Assembly: GCF_021605415.1 (NCBI RefSeq) | Contig: NZ_WKEQ01000001.1 | Location: 186,001-250,000 of the forward strand | Source: Pseudomonas syringae | GTDB lineage: Bacteria > Pseudomonadota > Gammaproteobacteria > Pseudomonadales > Pseudomonadaceae | Length of the DNA: 64,000 nt | Direction: 5' to 3' | Part shown: positions 11,516-21,292 of the stretch, piece by piece | How positions within the stretch are numbered: position 1 is the first letter of the stretch | Layout of the letters: every line of letters begins with the position of its first letter | The notes under the pieces: generated by a model | The model's database searches: none | The model's input: the letters and a program-made list of their open reading frames with translations, nothing else | What the model was told of the DNA's origin: nothing | Translations under genes and position numbers: made by a program

Positions 11516-12040
11516 ATGAACACCGATCTGCTGCAACGCGGCAAAGCCATCAAACTGGCGGTTTTCGATGTCGACGGCGTCCTTACCGACGGACGGCTGT
11601 ACTTTCTCGAAGACGGCAGCGAATTCAAGACGTTCAATACCCTCGACGGCCAAGGCATCAAAATGCTGATGAACGCTGGCGTGCAAACAGCCATCATCAG
11701 TGGCCGCAAGACACCCGTCGTCGAACGGCGGGCGAAAAACCTCGGCATCCCTCATCTATTCCAGGGACGCGAAGACAAACTGGTCGTTCTCGACGGCCTT
11801 CTCGAACAACTGGGCCTAAGCTATGAGCAAGTCGCCTATCTAGGTGACGACTTGCCCGATCTGCCAGTGATTCGCCGGGTCGGCCTGGGCATGGCCGTGG
11901 CCAACGCTGCTGTTTTCGTGCGCGAGCACGCCCACGGCGTCACCCAGGCCCGGGGCGGCGAAGGTGCCGCCCGGGAATTCTGCGAATTGATCCTGCGCGC
12001 CCAAGACCGCCTCGATGCGGCCAATGCTGCGTACCTGTGA
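11516..12040 (+). CDS. kdsC: 3-deoxy-D-manno-octulosonate 8-phosphate phosphatase
   Basis: KdsC removes phosphate from Kdo-8-phosphate in Kdo synthesis. It is a 174-residue HAD-superfamily enzyme without a cap domain and works as a tetramer. The nucleophile motif FDVDGVLTDG and the distal YLGDDLPDLPV are visible. The start directly abuts the kdsD stop. Confidence 0.95.
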   Translation: MNTDLLQRGKAIKLAVFDVDGVLTDGRLYFLEDGSEFKTFNTLDGQGIKMLMNAGVQTAIISGRKTPVVERRAKNLGIPHLFQGREDKLVVLDGLLEQLGLSYEQVAYLGDDLPDLPVIRRVGLGMAVANAAVFVREHAHGVTQARGGEGAAREFCELILRAQDRLDAANAAYL

Positions 12041-12048
12041 GCCCAACC

Positions 12049-12621
12049 ATGTTTAGCAAAAAATTTCGTAACTTCCTGCTGTTCGGCTGCATCGCTGCGA
12101 TTTTTGCAGCGGTCGGCTACTGGAACATCAGCCCGGAACGCTTTCTCGACAAACCTGCGGTCACGTCGCAGGAAAGTCCCATCGACTGGTACGCGACCAA
12201 TACTCATACCCTGCAATACCTGCCGGACGGCAAGGTGCAGTATGAAATGACGTCCGAGAAAGCCGAACACGTGAAGGCAACCGATATCACACTGGTCACC
12301 AAACCCGACCTGAACATGTACCGAGGCACGGATTTTCCGTGGCACGTGACCAGCGAACGCGGCGAAGTGAACTCAGGCGGCACCGAAGTCGAACTGATCG
12401 ACTCGGTGCGCGTTCAGCGCACCGATGAAAAGAAACGCGACACTCTGATCACCAGCACCCGCATGACAGTGTTCCCACAGCAGCAATATGCGCAGACCGA
12501 GCAACCCGTTAGAATCGACGGCGCTGGCGGTGTATCGACTGGCGTAGGAATGAAAGCGTATCTGAAGGAAAGCAGGATACACCTGCTATCGAACGTAAGA
12601 GGACAGTATGAGGCTCGTTAA
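12049..12621 (+). CDS. lptC: LptC, LPS-export bridge protein
   Basis: LptC is a bitopic inner-membrane protein that passes LPS from LptB2FG to the periplasmic LptA bridge. The 190-residue protein has one N-terminal transmembrane helix (about residues 8-25) and a beta-jellyroll periplasmic domain. I prefer the ATG at 12049 (MFSKKFRNFLLFG). A GTG at 12037 overlapping the kdsC stop would add four residues and cannot be excluded. The 3' end overlaps lptA by 14 bases. Confidence 0.9.
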   Translation: MFSKKFRNFLLFGCIAAIFAAVGYWNISPERFLDKPAVTSQESPIDWYATNTHTLQYLPDGKVQYEMTSEKAEHVKATDITLVTKPDLNMYRGTDFPWHVTSERGEVNSGGTEVELIDSVRVQRTDEKKRDTLITSTRMTVFPQQQYAQTEQPVRIDGAGGVSTGVGMKAYLKESRIHLLSNVRGQYEAR

Positions 12622-13153
12622 AACCCTCCCTATTTTGCTCAGTCTGGGCGCAGCACTGGGAAGCGTGAGCGCCTGGGCTCTGCCGGACGATCAGCAGCAA
12701 CCTATCCGCATTCAGGCCGACGACGCCCAACTGGACGACAAGAACGGTATCGCCACTTATAAAGGTGATGTGATCATCACCCAGGGCTCGATGAAGGTTA
12801 CCGGCAACACCGTGACCATCACCCGCACCCCGGCTGGCGATATCGACGTAGTGACTTCGGTGGGCAATCTTGCGTACTTCGAGCAACTGCAAACCCAGGG
12901 CGACACCAAACCCGTGCAGGGCTGGGGCGTGACCATCCAGTATCACGCAGCGCAGAACCGCGTCGTGCTGATCGACAAGGCCAAGGTTGTCGACAAGGAC
13001 AGCAACGTCACCCAAGGCGAGAAAATCGTCTATGACACGGTGAAAAAACTGGCCAGCGCCGGTCGCGCCACCGGCAGCAAAGTGACCGAGGCACGTCCGC
13101 GTATCGACATGGTCATCCAGCCGAAGAAGAAAACCGACGAGAAAACCCAGTAA
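12608..13153 (+). CDS. lptA: LptA (LptH), periplasmic LPS-transport protein
   Basis: This protein forms the periplasmic beta-jellyroll bridge for LPS; in Pseudomonas it is often called LptH. The 181-residue precursor has a signal peptide (about residues 1-25, cleavage after SVSAWA) and an OstA-like domain with [15 protein letters not shown] and GDVIITQGS. The C-terminus is Lys-rich. Its TAA overlaps the lptB ATG. Confidence 0.93.
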   Translation: MRLVKTLPILLSLGAALGSVSAWALPDDQQQPIRIQADDAQLDDKNGIATYKGDVIITQGSMKVTGNTVTITRTPAGDIDVVTSVGNLAYFEQLQTQGDTKPVQGWGVTIQYHAAQNRVVLIDKAKVVDKDSNVTQGEKIVYDTVKKLASAGRATGSKVTEARPRIDMVIQPKKKTDEKTQ

Positions 13154-13878
13154 TGGCAACTCTGAAAGCCCAGCATCTGGCCAAGGCCTACAAGAGCCGT
13201 CAGGTCGTGCGTGACGTCAGCCTGTCCATCGACAGCGGGCAAATCGTTGGCCTGCTTGGCCCCAACGGCGCCGGCAAGACCACGTGCTTCTACATGATCG
13301 TCGGTCTGGTGCAGGCCGATCAGGGCCGCGTCCTGATTGACGATCTGGACGTCAGCCATCAACCGATGCACGGCCGCGCCAAGGCCGGTATTGGCTATCT
13401 GCCGCAAGAAGCGTCGATCTTCCGCAAACTGTCGGTGGCCGACAACATCATGGCCATCCTCGAGACCCGCAAGGAACTCGATAAGGCCGGGCGCCGCAAG
13501 GAACTGGAAAGCCTGCTACAGGAATTCCACATCAGCCATATCCGCGACAACCTCGGCATGAGCCTGTCCGGTGGCGAGCGCCGTCGGGTGGAAATTGCCC
13601 GGGCCCTGGCGACAGCACCGAAATTCATCCTGCTTGATGAACCGTTTGCCGGCGTCGACCCGATTTCCGTAGGCGATATCAAACAAATCATCCATCACCT
13701 CAAGGCCAAGGGCATCGGCGTTCTGATCACCGACCACAACGTGCGTGAGACGCTGGATATCTGTGAGACCGCGTATATCGTCAATGACGGCCAACTGATC
13801 GCTGAAGGCGACTCTGCGACCATCCTGGCCAACGATCTGGTCAAGGAAGTGTATCTGGGTCACGAGTTCCGCCTGTAA
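13153..13878 (+). CDS. lptB: LptB, LPS-export ATPase
   Basis: LptB is the cytoplasmic ATPase of the LptB2FG extractor that pulls LPS from the inner membrane. The 241-residue protein has Walker [10 protein letters not shown], the Q-loop [12 protein letters not shown], signature [15 protein letters not shown] and Walker [14 protein letters not shown], followed by the H-loop TDHNV. lptF and lptG are not in the window. A short GC hairpin (CCCC...GGGG, about 13882-13895) followed by TTTC could be a weak terminator. Confidence 0.96.
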   Translation: MATLKAQHLAKAYKSRQVVRDVSLSIDSGQIVGLLGPNGAGKTTCFYMIVGLVQADQGRVLIDDLDVSHQPMHGRAKAGIGYLPQEASIFRKLSVADNIMAILETRKELDKAGRRKELESLLQEFHISHIRDNLGMSLSGGERRRVEIARALATAPKFILLDEPFAGVDPISVGDIKQIIHHLKAKGIGVLITDHNVRETLDICETAYIVNDGQLIAEGDSATILANDLVKEVYLGHEFRL

Positions 13879-14022
13879 CCTCCCCCTCCGGCGGGGTTTC
13901 AGTAGTGCGGCGCATCGGTCAACGGTGCGCTGTAGGTGGCTGGCCTTTGGTCGACGCACCAAGTCAATAAAGTTTTATCGCTATTTATTGTTACAGCGGT
14001 CTAGGCAAACACTTCAGTTTCA

Positions 14023-14036
14023 GGCATATAATTTGC
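14023..14036 (+). promoter_or_regulatory. Overlapping -10 box and sigma-54-like element before rpoN
   Basis: TATAAT at 14027-14032 is a perfect -10. It lies inside a GG-N10-GC element (GG at 14023-14024, GC at 14035-14036) reading AGGCATATAATTTGCT. The sigma-54 consensus is TGGCACG-N4-TTGCW. The overlap would let RpoN holoenzyme occlude its own promoter. The sequence match is observed; autoregulation here is inferred. Confidence 0.4.
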
Positions 14037-14109
14037 TTAAGTTTGGCGCCTCGGCGCCCTGTAGTGGATGGCGCATGCGCGCCGGCGAATAAGGTGTTAA
14101 GCCCCTGCC

Positions 14110-15603
14110 ATGAAACCATCGCTAGTCTTGAGAATGGGCCAGCAGCTGACGATGACACCGCAGCTGCAACAGGCCATCCGCCTGCTCCAATTGTCGACCC
14201 TGGATCTGCAACAGGAAATCCAGGAGGCTCTGGAATCCAATCCGATGCTCGAACGCCAGGAAGAAGGCGACGACTTCGACAACTCCGATCCCATGGCCGA
14301 CAACGCCGAACAGAAACCCAATACCGAAATCCAGGAACCCTCGTATCAGGAAGCCGCTCCGACGGTCGACAACCTGGAAGAAGGCGACTGGAACGAGCGC
14401 ATTCCCAACGAATTGCCGGTCGACACCGCTTGGGAAGACGTCTATCAAACCAGCGCCAGCAGCCTGCCCAGCAGCGATGACGACGAATGGGATTTCACTA
14501 CCCGCACGTCCGCCGGCGAAAGCCTGCAAAGTCATCTGCTGTGGCAACTCAACCTGGCACCGATGTCCGACACCGATCGACTGATCGCCGTCACCCTGAT
14601 CGATTGCATCAACAATCAGGGCTATCTCGACGAGACCCTCGAAGAGATTCTCGACGCATTCGATCCGGAACTGGACATCGAACTGGACGAAATCGAAGCC
14701 GTCCTGCACCGTATCCAGCAGTTCGAACCGGCCGGCATCGGCGCGCGCAACCTTAGCGAGTGCCTGCTGCTGCAACTTCGTCAACTGCCTGCAAAAACGC
14801 CTTGGCTGGCCGAAGCCAAGCGCCTGGTCAGTGACTTCATCGACCTGCTTGGCAGCCGCGATTACAGCCAGCTGATGCGGCGCATGAAGCTCAAGGAAGA
14901 CGAACTGCGTCAAGTCATCGAACTGGTGCAAAGCCTCAATCCGCGCCCAGGCTCGCAGATCGAGTCCGCTGAAGCCGAATACGTTGTGCCAGATGTCATC
15001 GTGCGCAAGGACAACGAGCGCTGGCTGGTGGAGTTGAACCAGGAGTCGGTGCCGCGTCTGCGCGTCAACGCACAGTACGCCGGCTTCGTACGCCGGGCCG
15101 ACACCAGCGCCGACAACACCTTCATGCGCAATCAACTGCAAGAGGCGCGCTGGTTCATCAAGAGCCTGCAAAGCCGCAACGAAACCCTCATGAAGGTCGC
15201 TACCCAGATCGTCGAACACCAGCGCGGCTTCCTGGAATACGGCGACGAGGCGATGAAGCCATTGGTACTGCACGACATCGCCGAAGCGGTGGGCATGCAT
15301 GAATCAACGATTTCCCGGGTGACCACCCAGAAGTTCATGCATACCCCGCGCGGTATTTATGAGCTGAAATACTTTTTCTCCAGCCACGTCAGCACCTCCG
15401 AAGGCGGCGAATGCTCATCCACGGCGATCCGCGCAATCATCAAAAAACTGGTTGCCGCGGAAAATCAGAAAAAGCCGTTGAGTGACAGCAAGATCGCTGG
15501 TTTACTGGAGGCACAAGGCATTCAGGTGGCTCGCCGCACCGTCGCCAAGTACCGCGAATCTCTCGGGATCGCGCCTTCGAGCGAACGCAAGCGGTTGATG
15601 TAA
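14110..15603 (+). CDS. rpoN: RNA polymerase sigma-54 factor
   Basis: RpoN directs RNA polymerase to -24/-12 promoters that need AAA+ activators. It controls nitrogen metabolism, motility and many transport genes in Pseudomonas. The 497-residue protein shows the Gln/Leu-rich region I ([15 protein letters not shown]), an acidic region II (about residues 45-120), the core-binding domain, the HTH and the C-terminal RpoN box [10 protein letters not shown]. It heads the rpoN-hpf-ptsN-rapZ-ptsO cluster. Confidence 0.97.
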   Translation: MKPSLVLRMGQQLTMTPQLQQAIRLLQLSTLDLQQEIQEALESNPMLERQEEGDDFDNSDPMADNAEQKPNTEIQEPSYQEAAPTVDNLEEGDWNERIPNELPVDTAWEDVYQTSASSLPSSDDDEWDFTTRTSAGESLQSHLLWQLNLAPMSDTDRLIAVTLIDCINNQGYLDETLEEILDAFDPELDIELDEIEAVLHRIQQFEPAGIGARNLSECLLLQLRQLPAKTPWLAEAKRLVSDFIDLLGSRDYSQLMRRMKLKEDELRQVIELVQSLNPRPGSQIESAEAEYVVPDVIVRKDNERWLVELNQESVPRLRVNAQYAGFVRRADTSADNTFMRNQLQEARWFIKSLQSRNETLMKVATQIVEHQRGFLEYGDEAMKPLVLHDIAEAVGMHESTISRVTTQKFMHTPRGIYELKYFFSSHVSTSEGGECSSTAIRAIIKKLVAAENQKKPLSDSKIAGLLEAQGIQVARRTVAKYRESLGIAPSSERKRLM

Positions 15604-15676
15604 GCCACGTTACAGCGTTCCAGTGGCAGATCACTTGGTCTGCCGCTTTATGCACTGGCAACGAAGGAGAAGCTGT

Positions 15677-15985
15677 ATGCAAGTCAACATCAGTGGACAC
15701 CAACTGGAAGTAACCGAACCTCTGCGCATCTACATCGGAGAAAAACTCGACCGATTGGAGCGGCACTTCGACAAGATCACCAATGTGCAAGTCATCCTGA
15801 ACGTCGAAAAGCTGAAGCAGAAAATCGAAGCCACGCTGCATATTCCCGGCGGAGAAGTGGTTGCCAATGCCGAGCATGACGACATGTATGCCGCCATTGA
15901 CCTGCTGACCGACAAGCTGGATCGCCAACTCAAAAAGCATAAGGAAAAGACCCAGAGCCTCCTTCAGGGCGCAACGGGTCGTTAA
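15677..15985 (+). CDS. hpf: Ribosome hibernation promoting factor, short form
   Basis: HPF binds the small ribosomal subunit in stationary phase and promotes 100S dimers. At 102 residues it is the short form. I start at ATG 15677 (MQVNISGHQLEVTEPL) because of the strong AAGGAGAA ribosome site; an upstream start would add unrelated residues. The EHDDMYAAIDLLTDKLDRQL helix typical of the family is present. It lies 73 bp after rpoN. Confidence 0.95.
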   Translation: MQVNISGHQLEVTEPLRIYIGEKLDRLERHFDKITNVQVILNVEKLKQKIEATLHIPGGEVVANAEHDDMYAAIDLLTDKLDRQLKKHKEKTQSLLQGATGR

Positions 15986-15997
15986 CACCCCTAACTC

Positions 15998-16462
15998 ATG
16001 ATCCGACTTGAAAGTATCCTGACCCCCGGCCGTTCCCTCGTGAACGTGCCGGGCGGCAGCAAAAAGAAAGCCCTCGAACAAATTGCCAACCTGATCGCCC
16101 GGGAAGTCCCGGATCTGGAGATGCAAGATGTCTTTGAGGCATTGATTGCCCGTGAAAAACTGGGTTCGACCGGTTTTGGCAACGGCATCGCCATTCCCCA
16201 TTGCCGCCTCAAGGGCTGTGAGGCGCCAGTGAGCGCCTTGGTGCACCTTGAAGCGCCTATCGATTTCGACGCGATCGACGGTGCTCCGGTCGATCTGTTG
16301 TTTGTATTGCTGGTGCCGGAAGCCGCCACTGACGCGCATCTTGAATTGCTGCGCCAGATTGCCAGCATGCTCGACCGCAAGGACGTTCGCGAGCGACTGC
16401 GCAGCGCCTCAAGCAGTGAAGCGCTGTATCAAGTGGTACTGGACGAGCAGAACAGGCCGTAA
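15998..16462 (+). CDS. ptsN: PtsN, EIIA of the nitrogen phosphotransferase system
   Basis: PtsN is the terminal phosphoacceptor of PTS-Ntr and acts as a regulator rather than a sugar transporter. The 154-residue protein carries the phosphorylated histidine His68 in [11 protein letters not shown]. It follows hpf by 12 bp and precedes rapZ by 2 bp. PtsP, the first enzyme of the relay, is elsewhere. Confidence 0.96.
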   Translation: MIRLESILTPGRSLVNVPGGSKKKALEQIANLIAREVPDLEMQDVFEALIAREKLGSTGFGNGIAIPHCRLKGCEAPVSALVHLEAPIDFDAIDGAPVDLLFVLLVPEAATDAHLELLRQIASMLDRKDVRERLRSASSSEALYQVVLDEQNRP

Positions 16463-16464
16463 TC

Positions 16465-17322
16465 ATGCGTTTGATCATCGTCAGCGGCCGTTCCGGCTCG
16501 GGTAAAAGTACTGCGCTGAATGTCCTTGAGGACAACGGCTACTACTGCATCGATAACCTGCCGGCCGGTTTGCTTCCAGAATTGGCCGAACGTGCATTGA
16601 TTCATACCGAGCTGTCCCAGCCGCTGGTCGCCGTATCGATCGATGCGCGCAACCTGCCCAGCCATCTGTCGCGCTTTCCGGAACTGCTCGAAGAAGTCCG
16701 TAGCCGCCATATCAAATGCGATGTGCTGTATCTGGACGCTGACGAAGAAACTCTGCTCAAGCGTTTCTCGGAAACCCGGCGACGCCACCCCTTGAGCAAC
16801 GCCAATCGTTCACTGGCGGAAGCCATCCACGATGAAACCGCCCTGCTCGGCCCCATCGCCGACCTGGCAGACCTGAAGGTCAACACTACCAATCTCAACC
16901 TTTACCAGTTACGCGACACCATCAAGCTGCGCCTTTTGAATCAGCCCGAGCCGGGAACAGCGTTTCTGGTTGAGTCGTTCGGTTTCAAGCGCGGAATGCC
17001 GGTTGATGCGGATCTGGTGTTCGATGTGCGCTGCCTGCCCAATCCCTACTGGAAGCCGGATCTACGCACGCAATCGGGACTTGATGCACCTGTGGCCGAA
17101 TATCTGGCGGAGCAACCGGAAGTCGAAGAAATGTTCCAGGACATCTTCGCTTACTTGCACAAATGGCTGCCGAGATTCGCTGCGAGCAACCGGGCTTATG
17201 TCACCATTGCCATTGGCTGCACTGGCGGTCATCACCGCTCCGTCTACTTGACCGAACGTTTAGGACAGGCCCTGCAGAAAACCCTGAAGAACGTCCAGGT
17301 TCGCCACCGCGACCTCACTTAA
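16465..17322 (+). CDS. rapZ: RapZ-family nucleotide-binding protein
   Basis: This 285-residue protein belongs to the YvcJ/RapZ family. In E. coli RapZ is an RNA-binding adaptor that targets the GlmZ sRNA to RNase E; the role in Pseudomonas is less clear. Walker [10 protein letters not shown] lies near residues 8-16. The C-terminal domain has the conserved [17 protein letters not shown] stretch. It sits between ptsN and ptsO. Confidence 0.94.
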   Translation: MRLIIVSGRSGSGKSTALNVLEDNGYYCIDNLPAGLLPELAERALIHTELSQPLVAVSIDARNLPSHLSRFPELLEEVRSRHIKCDVLYLDADEETLLKRFSETRRRHPLSNANRSLAEAIHDETALLGPIADLADLKVNTTNLNLYQLRDTIKLRLLNQPEPGTAFLVESFGFKRGMPVDADLVFDVRCLPNPYWKPDLRTQSGLDAPVAEYLAEQPEVEEMFQDIFAYLHKWLPRFAASNRAYVTIAIGCTGGHHRSVYLTERLGQALQKTLKNVQVRHRDLT

Positions 17323-17337
17323 AGGATTCACACCGCG

Positions 17338-17613
17338 ATGCCTGCTCTGGAAATCGAAATCATCAATAAGCTGGGCTTGCATGCCCGGGCGTCGGCGAAA
17401 TTTGTGGGTGTCGCCGGCGGGTTCAAGGATTGTTCAATACGAGTTGGTCGTACGCCAGATGCCACGGTCGACGGTAAAAGCATCATGGCGATGATGATGC
17501 TCGCAGCAGGTAAAGGCACCACTCTCCATATCAGTACCGAAGGGGAACGGGAGCAAGAAGCGCTGGACGCGCTGCGGGACTTGATCAATGACTATTTTGG
17601 TGAAGGCGAATAA
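17338..17613 (+). CDS. ptsO: PtsO (NPr), HPr-like protein of PTS-Ntr
   Basis: NPr relays phosphate from PtsP to PtsN. The 91-residue HPr fold has the phosphoacceptor His15 in NKLGLHARAS and the second-helix KSIMAMMML region near the position of the HPr regulatory serine. It is the last gene of the rpoN cluster. Confidence 0.96.
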   Translation: MPALEIEIINKLGLHARASAKFVGVAGGFKDCSIRVGRTPDATVDGKSIMAMMMLAAGKGTTLHISTEGEREQEALDALRDLINDYFGEGE

Positions 17614-17664
17614 CCGTCAATCGATCAGATCAAAAGATCGTCCCAACTGCGGCCCGAGCCTTCG

Positions 17665-17688
17665 GCAGCTCCTACAGGAGGGAGCTGC
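17665..17688. terminator. Hairpin between ptsO and the ZIP gene
   Basis: GCAGCTCC (17665-17672) and GGAGCTGC (17681-17688) form an 8-bp stem between convergent genes. The surrounding sequence resembles half of a Pseudomonas REP palindrome. No strong T-run is present, so terminator strength is uncertain. Confidence 0.4.
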
Positions 17689-17692
17689 GTGT

Positions 17693-18586
17693 TTAGCTTA
17701 AGGCGGTGTCCATTACCATCATCAGGCAGAACCCGATCAACAAGCCGAGGCTGGCCAGTTTTTCGTGACCATTGCGGCGAGATTCAGGAATCACTTCGTG
17801 GGTCACCACGAGCAACATCGCCCCGGCCGCCAGCGCCAATCCGAACGGCAACAATAGTTGCGCGAGAATGACCAGCCAGGCGCACAACACTGCGAACACC
17901 GGTTCGACAAGACCGGACGCGGCGCCGATCAGAAACGCCTTGAACCTCGACATCCCTGCCCCGGCCAATACCAACGCAATCACCAATCCCTCGGGGACGT
18001 CCTGCAAGGCGATGCCCATGGCGAGGCTGTCGGCGTCCGGCATGCCGCCGCCCGCAGAAACACCAACGGCCATGCCTTCCGGAATGTTATGGGCAATGAT
18101 GGCGAATACGAACAGCCAGATGCGTGGCGGAATCACCGGATGCTCAAGGGTACCGACGAGCATTTCCGGCGACGCACCCGCTACCTGACGGTCGACCAGG
18201 TACAGTCCGAAAGCACCGAGAATGATGCCGAAGCAGATCAGCCCGCTGGCCCCCCACGGCGTCATACCCAGGCTTTCAGCCGCCGCAATGCCGGGCACGA
18301 TCAACGAAAATGCCGTCGCCGCCAGCATCACGCCAGCGCCAAAACCCAGCAATGTGTCGCTGAGCGACTGAGGCATGCGTCGGATGACCAATACCGGGAC
18401 AGCGCCGAGGGCGGTGCCGAGCGCGCAGATTGCGCCGCCCTGCAATGCCCGCGACATCCTCGGTTCCAGGTTCAGCCATTCCAGCCCATGCGCTACCAGC
18501 AAGGTCATGCCCGCCAACAGCAACAGCGATCCGAATGCGTAACGAAACATACGTCCACTTCCAATCGCCAGTGTCTCAGTGCCCAT
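17693..18586 (-). CDS. ZIP-family metal transporter
   Basis: This 297-residue integral membrane protein belongs to the ZIP/ZupT-GufA family of divalent metal transporters (Zn, Mn, Fe). The two signature helices are visible: HNIPEGMAVGVS and ALQDVPEGLVIAL, plus HEVIPESRRNGH near the C-terminus. About eight hydrophobic helices can be counted. It follows sodA by 30 bp on the same strand, downstream of a probable Fur box. Manganese or iron supply to the Mn-type superoxide dismutase is therefore a reasonable inference, but the substrate is not shown. Confidence 0.88.
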   Translation of the reverse strand: MGTETLAIGSGRMFRYAFGSLLLLAGMTLLVAHGLEWLNLEPRMSRALQGGAICALGTALGAVPVLVIRRMPQSLSDTLLGFGAGVMLAATAFSLIVPGIAAAESLGMTPWGASGLICFGIILGAFGLYLVDRQVAGASPEMLVGTLEHPVIPPRIWLFVFAIIAHNIPEGMAVGVSAGGGMPDADSLAMGIALQDVPEGLVIALVLAGAGMSRFKAFLIGAASGLVEPVFAVLCAWLVILAQLLLPFGLALAAGAMLLVVTHEVIPESRRNGHEKLASLGLLIGFCLMMVMDTALS

Positions 18587-18616
18587 AGTCAGCCTTGGTG
18601 AGTTTTTATAAAAGAC

Positions 18617-19228
18617 TTAAACCAGTGCGGCGACATAGCGCGCCGCCACTTCAGGCCAATTGATCACGTTGTAAAACGCGCTGATGTATTCCGGACGGCG
18701 GTTCTGATAACGCAAGTAGTAAGCGTGTTCCCAGACGTCGAGTCCGAGGATCGGCGTGTTGCCGTTCATCAAGGGGCTGTCCTGGTTACCACTGCTCTCC
18801 ACAATCAGCTTTCTGTCCGGCGTCACGCTCAGCCAGGCCCAACCGCTGCCGAATCGGGTCAGCGCGGCTTTGGTGAAGGCTTCCTTGAAACTGTCGAGAC
18901 CACCCAATTGTTCGTCGATGGCCTTCGCCAGCACGCCATCGGGTTTGCCCCCACCGTTGGGCACCATCACTTCCCAGAACAAAGAATGGTTGGCATGACC
19001 GCCGCCCTGGTTGATCACCGCGGCACGGAGTTTTTCTGGAAGTTGCTTGACGCTGGCAACCAGTTTTTCTACCGGCCATTCGGCGTATTCGGTGCCTTCA
19101 ACGGCGGCGTTGAGGTTATTGATATAGGTCTGGTGATGCTTGGTGTAATGGATCTCCATGGTCTGCGCATCGATGTGCGGTTCCAAAGCATCGTAGGCGT
19201 AGGGCAAGGCAGGCAAAGTAAAAGCCAT
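18617..19228 (-). CDS. sodA: Superoxide dismutase, manganese type
   Basis: SodA converts superoxide to peroxide and oxygen in the cytoplasm. The 203-residue protein has the metal ligands in [18 protein letters not shown] and [18 protein letters not shown]. The GNQDSPLM segment is the Mn-type signature, because Fe-type enzymes usually carry NAGTP-like residues there. I choose the ATG at 19226-19228 ([15 protein letters not shown]) with a GGAG ribosome site; earlier in-frame starts lie inside orfX. In P. aeruginosa the orthologue (sodM) is Fur-repressed and made when iron is scarce. Confidence 0.94.
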   Translation of the reverse strand: MAFTLPALPYAYDALEPHIDAQTMEIHYTKHHQTYINNLNAAVEGTEYAEWPVEKLVASVKQLPEKLRAAVINQGGGHANHSLFWEVMVPNGGGKPDGVLAKAIDEQLGGLDSFKEAFTKAALTRFGSGWAWLSVTPDRKLIVESSGNQDSPLMNGNTPILGLDVWEHAYYLRYQNRRPEYISAFYNVINWPEVAARYVAALV

Positions 19229-19229
19229 T

Positions 19230-19670
19230 TCAGTGGACTCCATGGTGATATGCAGTAGAGGCACGGCGAGCGTTACCGGTATCCGGATGCAGCAGCCGCT
19301 GGGTACGGGGGTATTCGCCATGCTCGCTGATGAAATTCAACAATTCGACATAGGTTTTGCTGCTCTGGCGTAACGCCGCCTCACGCAAGGCTTGGCGCAA
19401 GCGCTCGTCCTGCATGGCCTGCAGCAGCCGCTGATGGATTGCGCAGAGGTACTCGGCGCTCTCTTCTGGCTGGTTGAGGCGCAAGTGCAGATCCGCCAGG
19501 TTGTGATGGGAAATGACGCAAGCCGCCACCGCTTCGTCGGCATCCGCCCAGCGCTCGAACAAAACCTGAGCCAGGGCCAGCGCTTGCAGATACGCCTCGC
19601 GAGCATCGATCAGATCTCCCGCCATGAAGCAGCGATTGGCCCGTTCGATCGTACGTTTCCAGTGCTCCAT
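19230..19670 (-). CDS. OrfX-like protein of the sodA operon
   Basis: This 146-residue cytoplasmic protein is mostly alpha-helical and rich in Leu, Ala and Arg. Its early part reads like a helical-repeat (TPR-like) protein: [21 protein letters not shown]. Its position immediately before sodA (one base between stop and start) matches the gene of unknown function called orfX in the P. aeruginosa fagA-fumC-orfX-sodA operon. No catalytic motif is visible. Confidence 0.8.
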   Translation of the reverse strand: MEHWKRTIERANRCFMAGDLIDAREAYLQALALAQVLFERWADADEAVAACVISHHNLADLHLRLNQPEESAEYLCAIHQRLLQAMQDERLRQALREAALRQSSKTYVELLNFISEHGEYPRTQRLLHPDTGNARRASTAYHHGVH

Positions 19671-19710
19671 GGTGAGCCTCCAAAGCGGTTGCGGTGGTTA
19701 CACGACCATT

Positions 19711-19744
19711 AATGAGATTTATTATTAGTTGATAATGAGAACCA
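19711..19744 (-). promoter_or_regulatory. Probable Fur box before orfX-sodA
   Basis: An AT-rich stretch contains TGATAAT-G-AGAACCA (19730-19744), a partial 7-1-7 Fur motif with 11 of 14 matches. It adjoins further ATTATTAG and AATGAGATTT repeats. It lies 40-75 bp before the orfX start on the minus strand. Known Fur control of the orthologous P. aeruginosa operon supports the call. Confidence 0.55.
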
Positions 19745-19786
19745 ACACAAGAGCTCCTTCGGCAGCGTCTACAGGGGCAGGCACAA

Positions 19787-19821
19787 AAAAAGGCGCGCCA
19801 TCCAGTGGATGGCGCGCCTTT
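19787..19821 (-). terminator. Terminator of pmbA
   Basis: Perfect 15-base arms (19789-19803 and 19807-19821) with core GGCGCGCC and a three-base loop are followed, on the minus strand, by a run of U encoded by A at 19785-19791. It lies 17 bp past the pmbA stop and is a textbook rho-independent terminator. Confidence 0.9.
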
Positions 19822-19837
19822 GCGTGTATCGGGTGGG

Positions 19838-21184
19838 TTAGCTGCCCGCCACCGTCATCCGCTCGATCAACACGGAACCGGTGCGAATGTTGCTGCGCAA
19901 TTCCAGATCATTCCCGACCGCGACGATTTGTTTGAACATGTCGCGCATGTTGCCTGCGATGGTCACTTCCTGCACCGCGAACTGAATCTCGCCGTTCTCG
20001 ACCCAGAATCCCGCCGCTCCGCGCGAATAATCGCCCGTTACCATGTTCAGTCCATGACCCATCAATTCGGTGACCAACAAGCCACGGCCCATGCGCCGCA
20101 GCAAAGCGGCCTGATCTTCGTCGCCATGGGTGACGAAGAGGTTATGCACACCCCCGGCGTTCGCCGTACTTGGCATCCCGAGCTTGCGGCCGGAATAGGT
20201 GCCGAGAATGTAGGACACCAATTCGCCTTTTTCGACAAACGGTTTGGCATAGGTCGCCAGACCATCACCGTCGTAAGAGGCGCTGCCCATGGCGCGCATC
20301 AGGTGCGGGCGCTCGTCGATGGTCAGCCACTCCGGGAACAGCTTCTGCCCCAACGTGCCTTCAAGAAACGAAGACTTGCGGTACAAACTGCCGCCGGAAA
20401 CCGCCGACAGGAAACTGCCAAACAATCCTCCCGCCAGTTCGGCGGAAAACAGCACTGGGACTTCGCAAGTCGGCACCGGCCGGGCGCCCAAGCGGCTCGC
20501 CGCCCGCTGCGCGGCACGTTGGCCAATGCTCACCGGATCGGCGAGCAACTCACCCTGACGGCTCACGTCGTACCAATAATCACGCTGCATCTGGCCGTTG
20601 GCCTCGGCGATCATTACGCAACTCAGGCTGTGCCGGGTCGAGGCGTAGCCACCAATGAATCCATGGCTGTTGCCGTAAACGCGGCAACCCTGGTGAGTGC
20701 TGAGGGTGGTGCCATCGGCGTTCTTGATCCGCGCATCGGCATCAAAAGCAGCGGCTTCGCAGAGCAAGGCCTTTTCGATGGCTTGCTCAGGGGTGATGTC
20801 CCACTGGTGGAACAGGTCGAAATCCTGCTGCTCCTTGGCCATTAATGCAGCATCGGCCAGACCGGAAGCTTCGTCTTCGGACGTGTGCTTGGCAATCGCC
20901 AGCGCCGCCGCGACGGTTTCGCGAATGGCGTCAGGCCCGGTGGCCGAGGTGCTGGCCGAGCCTTTGCGCTGGCCGACATACAGAGTGATACCAAAACCCT
21001 GATCGCGGTTGAACTCGACAGTTTCGACCTCGCGCTGGCGAACCGAGGTGGACAGGCCCTGCTCCAGCGACACCGCCACTTCACAGGCACTGGCGCCCTG
21101 ACGCTTGGCTTCGGCGATGATCTGCTCGACTTGTTCCTGCAGTGCCGGCAACGCTTGTGGGCCGACGCTTTCAACTGCACTCAT
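19838..21184 (-). CDS. pmbA: PmbA (TldE), metalloprotease subunit
   Basis: PmbA/TldE pairs with TldD in a heterodimeric protease that degrades unfolded peptides and, in some bacteria, processes modified peptides such as microcin B17. The 448-residue protein lacks the HExxxH zinc motif, as expected for the non-catalytic partner. I start at the ATG 21182-21184 ([13 protein letters not shown]) for its GGAG spacing; ATG and GTG codons a few residues upstream are alternatives. tldD is 0.7 kb away on the same strand, separated by the divergent darP. Confidence 0.93.
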   Translation of the reverse strand: MSAVESVGPQALPALQEQVEQIIAEAKRQGASACEVAVSLEQGLSTSVRQREVETVEFNRDQGFGITLYVGQRKGSASTSATGPDAIRETVAAALAIAKHTSEDEASGLADAALMAKEQQDFDLFHQWDITPEQAIEKALLCEAAAFDADARIKNADGTTLSTHQGCRVYGNSHGFIGGYASTRHSLSCVMIAEANGQMQRDYWYDVSRQGELLADPVSIGQRAAQRAASRLGARPVPTCEVPVLFSAELAGGLFGSFLSAVSGGSLYRKSSFLEGTLGQKLFPEWLTIDERPHLMRAMGSASYDGDGLATYAKPFVEKGELVSYILGTYSGRKLGMPSTANAGGVHNLFVTHGDEDQAALLRRMGRGLLVTELMGHGLNMVTGDYSRGAAGFWVENGEIQFAVQEVTIAGNMRDMFKQIVAVGNDLELRSNIRTGSVLIERMTVAGS

Positions 21185-21292
21185 GCTCATCTCCACTCAA
21201 ATTCTGCTTTCGGCTGGGGTCATCGAGCGACCGGGCCGGACAAGCGGCCCCCGACTGGTTATCATGGCGGCGTTTCTTTGCGGACTGCCACC

